From the NCBI GenBank assembly GCA_903832665.1, contig CAILCG010000026.1, positions 62,001-126,000 on the forward strand: 64,000 bases of DNA, given 5' to 3'. How positions within the stretch are numbered: position 1 is the first letter of the stretch; the number at the start of each line of letters is the position of its first letter. Shown here one piece after another: positions 31,509-40,729 of this stretch. Made by a program: the position numbers and the translations under genes. The notes beneath the pieces were generated by a model, which made no database searches, was not told where the DNA came from, and saw only the letters and a list, made by a program, of their open reading frames with translations. Source of the stretch: an uncultured Methanomicrobiales archaeon (GTDB taxonomy: Archaea; Halobacteriota; Methanomicrobia; Methanomicrobiales; Methanospirillaceae).

Positions 31509-32164
31509 TTTGGGGTGTCGGTTCTGTTTTTCTGCCGCATGTAATCGCGGGCAAAGAGGACCAGTGTGATGATGATCGCTGCTGCCAGGATGATGATGAA
31601 GAGGTCCGTCAGGTAATCTAGGTAATCGCTGACAACCGAGATGCTCCCGATAGAATACCCGAGAAGGAGGAGCATTCCGCACCAGACAGCCGAGCTGATG
31701 AGATTGGATACCAAGTATTTGCGGTACTGCATCGCATTCACTCCCGCAATAAAAGACGGCACATTCAGGACCGGCAGGAAGCGGCTGAGGATGAGCGAGA
31801 CCGGGCCGAACCGGTCAATCAGCGCGAGAGCCTTCCGGATGTTTCCATCCTGGAGAACTGCCGGACAGGTGCCCTGGCAGAGTGTGAGGCCGAACATCCG
31901 TCCGCTCCAGTAATTGATCTCGTACCCCGCAAACCCACCCGCGACTGCAAAGACAAATATCCACTCCATCGAGAGCCCGTCGGCCATTACCACCGCCCCC
32001 AGGAGAACCAGGAACGTGTTATCGGGAATCGGACCGCCAATGATGGTGGAGGCGAGCATAATGATGAGGAAAACCAGCAGGTACATCCCAATCCCGTACT
32101 GGATGATCTGGTCCGAGAGGGACAGACTGGTGAGCGGCAGCAGGGCTGCACTGAGGAAAATCAC
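31316..32164 (-). CDS. DedA-family membrane protein (C-terminal tail suspect)
   Basis: This membrane protein has about five helices and DedA/SNARE-associated motifs: GGPIPDNTFLVLLGAVV, GYEINYWSGRMFG and SRFLPVLNVPSFIAGVNAM. DedA proteins act in membrane homeostasis and lipid flipping. The start is GTG. As read, the frame runs 193 bases into the opposite UPF0148 gene and adds a Ser/Arg-rich tail of about 64 residues unlike DedA. Dropping one base in the T5 run at 31527-31531 would end the protein at 31498 after DYMRQK-TEPTPQITS, a normal length. The tail is therefore probably not real. Confidence 0.83.
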   Translation of the reverse strand: MIFLSAALLPLTSLSLSDQIIQYGIGMYLLVFLIIMLASTIIGGPIPDNTFLVLLGAVVMADGLSMEWIFVFAVAGGFAGYEINYWSGRMFGLTLCQGTCPAVLQDGNIRKALALIDRFGPVSLILSRFLPVLNVPSFIAGVNAMQYRKYLVSNLISSAVWCGMLLLLGYSIGSISVVSDYLDYLTDLFIIILAAAIIITLVLFARDYMRQKNRTDTPNYILTRSSSVSVPVLTAFIRRSTFSGSFSFWMRSQREKMVVASSSTRPPSQVSSWSSPHPQVSP

Positions 32165-32340
32165 GGTAACCGAGAATGTCCGCTCATCCCATATGAAGCT
32201 CGTTATCGTAAAGAGACTCAGGTCTCATGAAAAGTCCGGGAATGCAACAAAAACAAGACCCGGCCATTATCAGGCAATCCGGAATAATTCCTCAAATGAA
32301 TACAGAGTATCTCGAACCCCAGGACTGAAGTAAACTCTTC

Positions 32341-32475
32341 CTAAAGGGGGTCTAAATCCCAAAGCCCGTCATTGGCCTGTTCCAGTGCAAACCTGAGGCG
32401 CTCTTCGATTTCATAGCGGGTATTTTCTGCACGTTTCCTGCAGAGCGCCTGCCGGATCTTATGCCCGGTTCCACG
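32341..32475 (-). pseudogene. Relic of a response-regulator/PAS sensor gene
   Basis: Minus-strand codons read GHKIRQALCRKRAENTRYEI followed by EERLRFALEQANDGLWDLD and then a stop. The first part matches the helix after a receiver domain (compare ELKHKIRIAIERR in the gene at the window start), and the second matches the opening of a PAS domain. Nothing upstream in frame gives a receiver, and the PAS stops after about 20 residues. It is a fragment left by deletion or rearrangement next to the large PAS kinase. The rest of the gap from 32165 shows no gene. Confidence 0.6.
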
Positions 32476-32585
32476 AACGGGGATTGCTTCTTATCCGGCG
32501 GGGAAAAATTTCAGCCCGCCACAGGAGAAGTTGATTTAAGCGACATAATCGCCGTAAAGGAAAGTCCGGTCGAATCGTTCGGAGG

Positions 32586-35500
32586 TTACTCCAGCAGTTC
32601 CCCGAACCGGAATACAAATTCCGTGCCCTTCCCCGTCACCACTTCGACCGTTGATCGCAACTGGTGTTTTGCCAGGAAGTTTACCAGCTTGAGGCCAAGG
32701 GACCTGGCAGTCAGGGGATCGAATCCCGCCGGCATGCCGATTCCGTTATCGCTGACGCTCAGCAGGTACGACTCCCCTTCCCTTGTCATCCGAATAACGA
32801 TGGTGCAGGGATCCGACTGATCAGGCCGGCATCCAATCTCATCGGGGGGGAATGCATGTTTGAGGGAGTTGGTCACGAGTTCGTTGATGATCAGGCCGGT
32901 CGGGGTTGCTCTCCCGATATCAAGAGCTACCCCCCGGGCCTCAACGATAGTCATGACGGCTTGTGATGACCGGTACGAGATGACGACCTGCTCGACGAGA
33001 GGTGTCAGATAGTGTTCCATATCGACATTGGAGAACTGGTGGGTCCGGTAGAGCGTTTCGTGAATGAGCGCCATGCTTCGTGCCCGGTTCTGGAGATCTT
33101 TCTTGAGCTCACGTCCCGCCGGGGTCTCTTCAGTCGAGCCGTCGAGACTCAGGAGTGAGATGAATGCGGTCAGGTTGTTCTTGACCCGGTGGTGAATCTC
33201 GGCAAGAAGGACCTCTTTTTCCGCGAGAGCATCGGTGAGCTGCTGCTCCCTGCTTGTCAGGTCATCGACCGTCTGGCGCAGTTCCTCCTGGGTCGATGTG
33301 AGCTCCTCATACGCCGCATTGAGATCGTCATGCCTCCGTTTCAGTTCATCTTCCGCGTTCTTGCGTCCCGTGATATCCTCAAACACGGTATACACTTCAG
33401 AGGGTTCGGCCTGAGCATGATGAAACACGGGAACCGCGTCAATGCTGATCCAGCGCAACATATTCAGCACGGGGTTAAAAACTCCCATGATCACTCCCCT
33501 CACCGGCAGACCGGTCCGCAGGGCGACAATAGCTGGATGCTCAGTTCCAGGGAATGGTTCGCCATTCTCACGGATAGTGTCACGTTCCTCTTTGACCGAA
33601 CTGCTGCCAAGGAACCGCTCACGGGTCTTGCCCAGGATGCGTTCTGCAGCGGGATTCATCGCAATGATATACCCGCTTGCATCCTGGTGAACCACCCCTT
33701 GCAGCATCGTCTCCGACAACAGCCGGTGCCGCTCCTCGCTTTCCCGGAGGGCAGTTTCGGCATTCTTTCGGTCGGTGATATCCCGTACTATGGTAGAGGC
33801 ACCGATGAGTTTTCCCGTACGATCCCTTACGGGCGACAGTGTTAGGGATACCGGGATCAGGGTCCCGTCTTTTTTGATTCGTTGTGTTTCGTAGTGAGCG
33901 AATGGCTCACCGCGTCCGATCTTGTCAATGAGATATTCCCTGTCATCGCTCTGACCGGGCGGAATAAGGATGGATATATTCCTCCCTATGACTTCCTCCG
34001 GGGAGTACCCATAGATTTTCCCGGCCCCGGCATTCCAGCTTGTTATGATCCCGCCGAGGGATTTCCCGATGATGGCATCGTCAGAGCTCTCGACAATGGA
34101 TGCAAGGTTGGCAATCTTCTCTTCTGCATTCCTGCGCCCGGTGATGTCGGTAAATACGGTCGCAAATTTTCCGTGTTCCGGGGAGTACGCCGAGACAGCG
34201 AAATGCATATTCAGGGGCGGGAAAAAGACTTCAAAATCTTCCGGATGACCGGTCTCTGCGACAAGGCAGTATAGTTCGAAATACGGGGGAGTAGCAACCC
34301 CATACACTTCCCTACTGGTCTTTCCCATAACATCTTCCCGTTTCAGGCCGAGAATTCGCTCAAATGCCGGATTGACATCAAGGATACGGTAATCGACAGG
34401 ATCACCGGAAGCATCATACACCAGTTCATGGAGTGCACTACCCTCCGTCATTCGCGTGAAAAGAACCCGGAATTTTTCCTCGCTCTGCCTCACCTCTTCT
34501 TCCGCACGTTTTCGCTCAGTGATATCCTGCACGATGCCGGCCACCCGGGACAACCGGCCAGAACTGCCATCGCGATGCCGGCCCACCGCCCAGATCCAGC
34601 GGGTCTCGCCATCCGTTCTCCGGATCCGGCATTCAAAATTCCAGTCGCCCCGTGTCCCGATAGCATGACGGAACTTTGTATCCACATCCGGACGATCGTC
34701 AGGGATTACATGATCGAGAAACATCTCGTAGGTCCACTGGGGGAGCATTTCGGGATACCCAAAGATGAGATCATGTTCAGGCGACCGGAAGGCCGTATGG
34801 TCAATGAGATCAAGGTCCCATGCGCCGGTATGACAGGTCTCAAGCGCAAAACGCATCCGGTCCTCGCTCTCCCTGATCGCTGTTTCCGCCCGTTTGCGCT
34901 CTGTGAGATCCCGGATGATACAGGTGCACACCCAGGATCCCGCTACCCTGTGACGGGATAAGGAGATTTCCGCGGAGAACGTACTGAGGTCTTTTCTCCG
35001 GACTACCATGTCAAGGGGATTCTGAGTGGCTGAATCAGTTTCAGGATTAAGAGAACTCCCGGGATTGCAGGAAAGACTATCGGCATATTCTTCAGGGATC
35101 GCCAGCTGGACAAAAGACGAGCCAACCGCTTCAGACGGGCTGTACCCAAACATCTTCTCTGCAGCCGGGTTCCAGATAATTACCCTGTTGAGCGAATCGA
35201 AGACCACTATGGCATCGGTCGCCGTTTCGATGAGTGATTTGTAACCGGCTTCTGATTCGCCAAAGAACCGGGAGAGCATCTCTTCGAGAGGGATACCCGT
35301 CCGCCGGGCACTGCGACTCAGGGAGATAAACGCTACAAGGACATACAGCGCCCCGAGATACTGGGCCGACCTGCCGACCCATCCGAGCGGGCTGCCGAGA
35401 ACTGCGGGGAAGTGCACCGCAAGGAGACCAATCCCAATAAGTGCCAGACCGATCGAGTACCAGAAGAAAAAATCCTCACGTCTCTGGTGATATAACCAGA

Positions 35501-36095
35501 TAAGAATTCCCGATGCCATCAGGAAGAACAGGATCGCACCGGTAATGATGAGTTCCCTCATGACGGTAAAGCCGGAACCCGGGATAAAAAACAGGGGAAC
35601 CATGCCAAGCACAGCAGCGCCGGCTAAAACGAAGACGCCAAGAACCGATCCGGCATACAGGATCGCGATCCTGGATGCATCCCCTGGACTCGATCTCGGG
35701 ATGGTCCCTGAGAGGGCGATAAGGATTCCGACCAACTGCAAAAAAGCGCCAAGACAGAAACTGGTGTTATGGACCGTGATATTGGCGTTCATCGAGTCTG
35801 GCAGGTAGTTGATAACTGCTGCAGCAATCGCCCCGAGCCCGAGCATCAGCATACCGGTCCCCTGGAGCAGGACACCGTTCGATCCGCTGCCCCTGAAAGA
35901 CCTGTACGCGATATAGGCGACATACAGGGGAATCAGACCGAGGAACAATGAGTTGAAGACCAGCAGGAGGACCGGGGGATTAAATGCAGCCTTGATATTG
36001 AGGAAAAGGAAGATTGCGATAAGGGCAAGATAGACCGGTACAAGGATGAGGCTCGCACGCTTCCGTAGGTTTAGGACCACCGGAATTTCATTCAT
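32586..36095 (-). CDS. Membrane multi-PAS sensor histidine kinase
   Basis: This 1169-residue protein starts with about eight membrane helices (residues 12-265, MASE-like). Five PAS domains follow at roughly 285-410, 415-535, 545-665, 670-785 and 795-910, with ITERKRAE or ITDRKNAE linkers between them. A coiled coil leads to a HisKA_2-type H-box (LLAEIHHRVKNNLTAFISLL) and a HATPase domain with NELVTNSLKHAF, DNGIGM and GLKLVNFLA. No receiver domain is attached. PAS1 and PAS4 share the pattern of oxygen/redox or small-ligand sensors, but no haem or flavin ligand can be named. The C-terminus is complete. Confidence 0.92.
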   Translation of the reverse strand: MNEIPVVLNLRKRASLILVPVYLALIAIFLFLNIKAAFNPPVLLLVFNSLFLGLIPLYVAYIAYRSFRGSGSNGVLLQGTGMLMLGLGAIAAAVINYLPDSMNANITVHNTSFCLGAFLQLVGILIALSGTIPRSSPGDASRIAILYAGSVLGVFVLAGAAVLGMVPLFFIPGSGFTVMRELIITGAILFFLMASGILIWLYHQRREDFFFWYSIGLALIGIGLLAVHFPAVLGSPLGWVGRSAQYLGALYVLVAFISLSRSARRTGIPLEEMLSRFFGESEAGYKSLIETATDAIVVFDSLNRVIIWNPAAEKMFGYSPSEAVGSSFVQLAIPEEYADSLSCNPGSSLNPETDSATQNPLDMVVRRKDLSTFSAEISLSRHRVAGSWVCTCIIRDLTERKRAETAIRESEDRMRFALETCHTGAWDLDLIDHTAFRSPEHDLIFGYPEMLPQWTYEMFLDHVIPDDRPDVDTKFRHAIGTRGDWNFECRIRRTDGETRWIWAVGRHRDGSSGRLSRVAGIVQDITERKRAEEEVRQSEEKFRVLFTRMTEGSALHELVYDASGDPVDYRILDVNPAFERILGLKREDVMGKTSREVYGVATPPYFELYCLVAETGHPEDFEVFFPPLNMHFAVSAYSPEHGKFATVFTDITGRRNAEEKIANLASIVESSDDAIIGKSLGGIITSWNAGAGKIYGYSPEEVIGRNISILIPPGQSDDREYLIDKIGRGEPFAHYETQRIKKDGTLIPVSLTLSPVRDRTGKLIGASTIVRDITDRKNAETALRESEERHRLLSETMLQGVVHQDASGYIIAMNPAAERILGKTRERFLGSSSVKEERDTIRENGEPFPGTEHPAIVALRTGLPVRGVIMGVFNPVLNMLRWISIDAVPVFHHAQAEPSEVYTVFEDITGRKNAEDELKRRHDDLNAAYEELTSTQEELRQTVDDLTSREQQLTDALAEKEVLLAEIHHRVKNNLTAFISLLSLDGSTEETPAGRELKKDLQNRARSMALIHETLYRTHQFSNVDMEHYLTPLVEQVVISYRSSQAVMTIVEARGVALDIGRATPTGLIINELVTNSLKHAFPPDEIGCRPDQSDPCTIVIRMTREGESYLLSVSDNGIGMPAGFDPLTARSLGLKLVNFLAKHQLRSTVEVVTGKGTEFVFRFGELLE

Positions 36096-36279
36096 CGGAA
36101 TTCACCGGAAAATCCAAATCGCTTGACAATCCGGGGCTATAGGGATGATGGCTTTTCACGGATTTATCTCCACAACAACTGGGTAAATTCACATTCACCC
36201 AATCGATGATAAATCTGGCGTTTTTAGCATACCTGTCAGGGCGAGGAAACGTTCATTCCTCCCGAATAGGGCAGGCAGG

Positions 36280-36600
36280 TGTGAAAATCCTAGAGAACGA
36301 TAGCTCGCCAACACAAACCTCATTCCAAAAGGGGGGGTACCCTGTCTTGCACAAGACAAGGGGGGTAGGGTACCCCCTCTCGTATGTTCGAGTGGGGGGA
36401 TCCCCCCCTTCCCGGCTCGGACCAGATACCGGGTTTTCAGACGTGATTCCACGGGAAGCGAGGGTTATGCAGATGCCGGAAAGGGGGGGTGGTACCCCCT
36501 CTTGTCCGGGACAGGGGGGAGGGGGACCCCCTCTCACTTTGTGGAGTGGGGGTGGGTAGGGTACCATACCCCCACTCGTACTTTGGAGAGGGGGGTCCAC
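36280..36600. repeat. Array of C-run/G-run hairpins (locus B)
   Basis: The 733-base gap 36096-36828 contains at least five adjacent hairpins built from a C run, a short arm, and a G run. Examples: CCCCCTCTCG-loop-CGAGTGGGGG near 36374-36397, CCCCCTCTTGTCC-loop-CAGGGGGGAGGGGG near 36497-36522, and CCCCCTCTCAC-TTT-GTGGAGTGGGGG near 36529-36552. The G runs of four or more could also form quadruplexes. Open frames across it encode only Gly/Pro-rich low-complexity peptide. The rest of the gap shows no gene. Confidence 0.7.
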
Positions 36601-36828
36601 TTAGTATAGATGTGGTGGCTCGGTTCGCGCACTATAGTATAGATAAATCCCCGATCTAAGAAGGTTTGTTGGGTGGGATAGGTGCCCGTGAGTTTGGGGG
36701 TAGCCATGGGGAGCACAGCGGGGTCATGGCCGGAATCGCAGGACATATTACCTGAGAAAATCTAGCCAAAGAATGACAGGATTTTATCCATAGGAAATTA
36801 TATCATCCCTCAAAGGATCTTAAGAACC

Positions 36829-37338
36829 ATGAAACGCTCTCTGGTTCTCGTTGTAATTATGGCAGTCGTCATGGTGATGACCGCGTTGAGTGGATGTACA
36901 AGTACTACCACCCCGCCCGGGGTTAAGGTTGCAAACACATTTACCGTAACGTCAACTCCTGCACCAACTTCCGTGATCCCCACGTTAACTACTCCCGCAC
37001 CAGTTCCCGAACCGGATTTAGCGGCAATTGCGGATAAGAAATTTGTTGACGCGACCGAGGCTTGTTATTTGGCCAATCCCATCATCTCCAATGTAGCAAC
37101 CCAGCAGGCGTTTGTTTCCTGTATCCAGAATACCCCGGATCCAAAGGGAGTGTGCGCATTGAACTACAAGAATAATGTCCTCAAGTACACAAAAGATGAC
37201 AATACCTCGGCGGGATACCAAAGGGAGAACACGAGAATTCAGCTGGCACGGGACGCCTATAGTAAGAATTTGTCCTACAACCACCTCACCGACAAGGCTG
37301 AGGCATGCACCCAGTTACCGATGAGCCCGCCGGTTTGA
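36829..37338 (+). CDS. Lipoprotein of unknown function
   Basis: This 169-residue protein has a lipoprotein signal (VVIMAVVMVMTALSGCTSTT, Cys23) and a Thr/Pro linker (TSTPAPTSVIPTLTTPAPVP). A helical domain of about 110 residues follows with four Cys (EACYLANP, AFVSCIQNTPDPKGVCAL, KAEACTQLP) that could form two disulfides outside the cell. No family was recognised. An AT-rich box (AAATTATATC) near 36794 may be its promoter. Confidence 0.78.
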   Translation: MKRSLVLVVIMAVVMVMTALSGCTSTTTPPGVKVANTFTVTSTPAPTSVIPTLTTPAPVPEPDLAAIADKKFVDATEACYLANPIISNVATQQAFVSCIQNTPDPKGVCALNYKNNVLKYTKDDNTSAGYQRENTRIQLARDAYSKNLSYNHLTDKAEACTQLPMSPPV

Positions 37339-37501
37339 TGGGTCCGGGATTCATTGAAGTCACATCGTTGGTTGACGGGATATCCCGTTCTTTTTTTTTT
37401 AGAGTGGGCAGGGCCTTAAATTAGATTGCACTACGCTGGACAGCACATAAACATTGATCTCATCAAAAGGATCATTGGCATGATAGAATACTAAGAGGGT
37501 A

Positions 37502-37535
37502 CCCCGCCTCAGGGCATCTCAGACACACGGCGGGG
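37502..37535 (+). repeat. 34-nt CCCCGCC...GGCGGGG element, copy 1
   Basis: CCCCGCCTC, a short loop, then CACGGCGGGG form a hairpin with a 7-bp GC stem. The same 34-nt element, differing by only a few bases, lies at 61167-61200. Both are preceded by AGGGT. The rest of 37339-37703 shows no gene. Confidence 0.7.
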
Positions 37536-37703
37536 CAATGAGGATCAATTTTGTCGTAAACCTCGGGAGCATCCCACGGGGGCGGCGACGTTTATAGTAA
37601 TATATGTACTGGGATTGGCTAAAAAAATGAAAAATAGTTCCCTGGATTCAGGAATCCAGGTACCATCACCCGGAAACGAAAAAAGGTTATATCCAACGTT
37701 CAC

Positions 37704-38318
37704 TTACCCGAAGATCCCTTTCTTCAGCTTCTCCTTCTCAGCAATACCCTGAAGCCGCACAAGTTCGGCCCGCACAGTCGCTTCACGCTGCTGGGTGAAC
37801 TGCTTCACCGCGGGGCTGGTTGTCGGATCATTCAGGATCTTGTCCATTTTATCAAGAGCCGCGATATCATCTCTGACGTGTTTGGCAATATCATCCGCAG
37901 CCACCTTATCTCCGCCAAACAAGAGTGATGAACTGTCGGGAGAGGATGAACTCACGCAGCTGCCGGAAGGGGACGTATCCTTCGAACCGGATGAACTATC
38001 CACTGAGGTTTTTGAGCCCGCATCATTGCCTGATGTGGACGAGTCCTTTGAGACCGAAGAACTTCCTGAACCGGCATCTTTCTTGTCCATGCCGGACCCG
38101 GACGATGTATCTGAGGATTTTGATACCCCTGTGGAGGAGTCTGAACTTCCTCCGGAACCTGAGCTGCCTCCGTAGTCAGAGCTGTTTCCGGCATCGGAAC
38201 CACCGCTGGAACCGGAACTTCCACCGCCACTGCTTCCGCTGTCCTCTGCCATCACGACACCTACCGTGATAAAGACCATCGCAAGGATGATCAACGCTAC
38301 GACAAGTTTCTTTATCAT
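37704..38318 (-). CDS. Secreted Ser/Gly-rich protein
   Basis: This 204-residue protein has a signal peptide (LVVALIILAMVFITVGVVMA) and then about 100 residues of Ser, Gly, Asp and Thr repeats (SGSSGGGSSGSSGGSDAG). The C-terminal 75 residues form a charged helical domain (VAADDIAKHVRDDIAALDKM and AVKQFTQQREATVRAELVRL). It is probably an exported surface protein with a flexible linker; no anchor is visible and no family was recognised. Confidence 0.75.
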   Translation of the reverse strand: MIKKLVVALIILAMVFITVGVVMAEDSGSSGGGSSGSSGGSDAGNSSDYGGSSGSGGSSDSSTGVSKSSDTSSGSGMDKKDAGSGSSSVSKDSSTSGNDAGSKTSVDSSSGSKDTSPSGSCVSSSSPDSSSLLFGGDKVAADDIAKHVRDDIAALDKMDKILNDPTTSPAVKQFTQQREATVRAELVRLQGIAEKEKLKKGIFG

Positions 38319-38473
38319 GGGTCTGTCACCACCCCCAGAATAGCCCCATGAAAATAAAAAATTTGGGATGAAACCTCATTCTTTGAAACATACCATAGAA
38401 CAAGAACAACTGCTGCACGAGAAAAAAAGTGAGGTGAACGAGGATTAACAGGGTTATCCGGACTGGAGAGATC

Positions 38474-40714
38474 CTACCCGTACACCCGCCGGCAAAGATC
38501 GAAGATCTTCTGTGCCGTCTTTTCCCCAATCCCCTTCACCGCGGCGAGCTCCTCCAAGGATGCATTGACAATTTCCTGGATTGACCCGAAATGCGCGAGC
38601 AGTAACCGGGCGTTCTTCATCCCAATCTCCGGGAATGCCGAGATGATATACTCCTGCTCCTCGCGCTGAGAGTGATGGGACTTGTGGGGGTGCACCTTGC
38701 GCTCGCCCCGCTCCCCGTCCTCGCGTTTCGAGAGGACAAAGAGCATCTGGGCGGTATCCTGCTCATCGCGGGTGAAGAGGATCGAAACACCCATATCCAC
38801 CGTGAGGGCCGCCAGCACACCCTTGATCGCATTCGGGTGAAGGTCGCGCTGGGCATAGAGATCCCCGCCCTCGATGATCATCACCGGGCGGGTAACAGAC
38901 TCTGCCATTGCTTTTACCTGCCCCAGCAGGTCGCGGTTGATGAGCGTATCGACAAAGTCCCTCGCGGTCTTGCGCTCGACAAGAATACGATCACCGATCG
39001 CATAGTCGCCGTGAGCGAGGCGCTCGATCCTGATCACGGCGCCCATATTCGAGAGAACCTCCACAACTTTTGAGGAGGTCTCGCGGTCGTCGATGATGAT
39101 CTTCGGTCCCTGCGGGGTGAATTCATCGAGAGTCTCCCGTTCCACCACAAGCGGTTGCTGCGAAGCGGCGGGGGAATAACCGCCCATGGTCCGCATGCTC
39201 TTGTGCATCTGTTTCTCTTTCGATGCGCTGACGTGGCGGAAGACCTCGTCCGAGGTTCCCTTCGTCACCATCACCACGATCTTTCCTGCGCCGGACCTTC
39301 CTGTCCGGCCGCGGCGCTGGATCGACCGGATCTCCGAGGGCACGGCCTCATAGAAGATCACCATGTCGGTCGCCGGGACATCAAGGCCTTCTTCGCCAAC
39401 AGAAGTCGCGATCAGCACCTTGAACTCGCCTTCGCGGAACCGGGTGAGAGCAGCGATCTGCTTCTTCTGCGAGAGCCCTTTCTCGGCATCCTTGGTTGCC
39501 TGTCCCACGAACCGCTCGCTGACGATACCATAGCGGGCAAAGAAGTCCACAAGGAGTTGCACCGTGTCGCGGTATGTGGCAAAGACGATGATCCGGCTGT
39601 CGGGGTGTGAGACCAGCTGGTCCTGTACGAGCTTCAGGGCGTGTTCGGGTTTCGGGTGCAGTTCCCGGGTCCACCCGAGGGTGCGATCGAAGAGTTCCTG
39701 GAAGACCGGGTCCTTGACCAGCCGCTGGCTCGCCTTGCTCCCTCCGGCTCCTGTGCCTTCCGCCACCAGCTTTGCGAGATACCCCTTGAGCACTTCACTT
39801 CCCTGCGATTCTGCCAATGTAATGGCATGCCGGAGTTTCATCAGCTCCGCATAGAGCGATGCTCCCGAGTAGGCAGCCGGATCCTGGTTCTGGATCCGCG
39901 CCTGGATCTGGGCATTGATCGCATTGAGCTCTTTCATGGAGAGTTTATCCCGTTTGGGTACGGTAAAGTTCAGGGAAGTGAGGATTGCAAGCCGGTCCCC
40001 GATAAGCGTATTGAGGGAGTGGATGGCTGCCTTGAGGTCGGAGGGGAGAGCGATGGAGAGATACTCCACCTCCCGTTCGAATACATACGGGCGGACATCC
40101 GGGTCGTTCTCGGTCCGGTTCTCTATGTGGGCGATACCGAGGTTTGAGCAGACGTCCTGAACTTTCTCCTGCACCCCTCCGGGGGATGCGGTCATTGCAA
40201 GGAGGAGGGGCTTGTCCGCGGTGCCCATATAGCGCTGGGCCAGGAAGACATAGGCATAGTTGCCTACCGCCCTGTGACACTCATCTACAATCAGCAGCGT
40301 CACATCATTCAGGGTATACCGCCCGGCAAGGAGATCATTTTTGATGACCTGCGGGGTGGCAAGGATCACGGTGGCCCGGTTCCAGTCGGCGGTTCGCTCA
40401 GCCGGGGGTGCTTCACCCGTGAACATCACAAACGGCGATGCGGTACTGCCTTCCCGGGACTTTACCAGCAGGTACTTTTCAAAATAGCGGAGATGCTGCT
40501 CGACGAGCGGCTTGGTTGGGGCAAGCATCAGGATCCTGCCCCCTCCATTATAGAGCCGGGAAGCAGCCACCAGCAGGGACACTGCCGTCTTGCCCAAACC
40601 GGTGGGGAGGATGACCATCGTGTTGGCATCCAGTGCCCGCATCGCAATCGAGAGCTGGTACTCCCGCGATTCGAGACTGTCCGGCTTGATCAGGGGGTGG
40701 CTGATGCTGCTCAT
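38474..40714 (-). CDS. hef: Hef-type DNA helicase/nuclease
   Basis: This 746-residue protein joins a superfamily 2 helicase to an XPF-type nuclease. Helicase motifs: ILPTGLGKTAVSLL (I), LIVDECHRAVGNYAYVF (II, DECH), LLLAMTASPGG (III) and QRRGRTGRSGAGKIVVM (VI). The ERCC4 nuclease is at about 545-680 (IIIDDRETSSK and VERKTARDF), and helix-hairpin-helix motifs end the protein (FPEIGMKNARLLLAHFG, VKGIGEKTAQKIF). Hef acts on stalled replication forks. It is followed upstream by glyS in the same direction with 15 bases between them. Confidence 0.96.
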   Translation of the reverse strand: MSSISHPLIKPDSLESREYQLSIAMRALDANTMVILPTGLGKTAVSLLVAASRLYNGGGRILMLAPTKPLVEQHLRYFEKYLLVKSREGSTASPFVMFTGEAPPAERTADWNRATVILATPQVIKNDLLAGRYTLNDVTLLIVDECHRAVGNYAYVFLAQRYMGTADKPLLLAMTASPGGVQEKVQDVCSNLGIAHIENRTENDPDVRPYVFEREVEYLSIALPSDLKAAIHSLNTLIGDRLAILTSLNFTVPKRDKLSMKELNAINAQIQARIQNQDPAAYSGASLYAELMKLRHAITLAESQGSEVLKGYLAKLVAEGTGAGGSKASQRLVKDPVFQELFDRTLGWTRELHPKPEHALKLVQDQLVSHPDSRIIVFATYRDTVQLLVDFFARYGIVSERFVGQATKDAEKGLSQKKQIAALTRFREGEFKVLIATSVGEEGLDVPATDMVIFYEAVPSEIRSIQRRGRTGRSGAGKIVVMVTKGTSDEVFRHVSASKEKQMHKSMRTMGGYSPAASQQPLVVERETLDEFTPQGPKIIIDDRETSSKVVEVLSNMGAVIRIERLAHGDYAIGDRILVERKTARDFVDTLINRDLLGQVKAMAESVTRPVMIIEGGDLYAQRDLHPNAIKGVLAALTVDMGVSILFTRDEQDTAQMLFVLSKREDGERGERKVHPHKSHHSQREEQEYIISAFPEIGMKNARLLLAHFGSIQEIVNASLEELAAVKGIGEKTAQKIFDLCRRVYG

Positions 40715-40729
40715 GGGGTTGGTAAAAAT

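Noticed and set aside
31002-31682. Long minus-strand frame opposite UPF0148
   Set aside because: Rich in His/Arg and antisense to a conserved gene; it is a shadow of the His/Cys-rich linker.
36206-36559. Gly/Pro-rich open frames over the hairpin array
   Set aside because: The peptide repeats come from the C and G runs; both strands and several frames are open, as expected for low-complexity DNA.
36280-36600. CRISPR array
   Set aside because: The units are hairpins of varying length with no constant repeat and no regular spacers; no cas gene is in the window.
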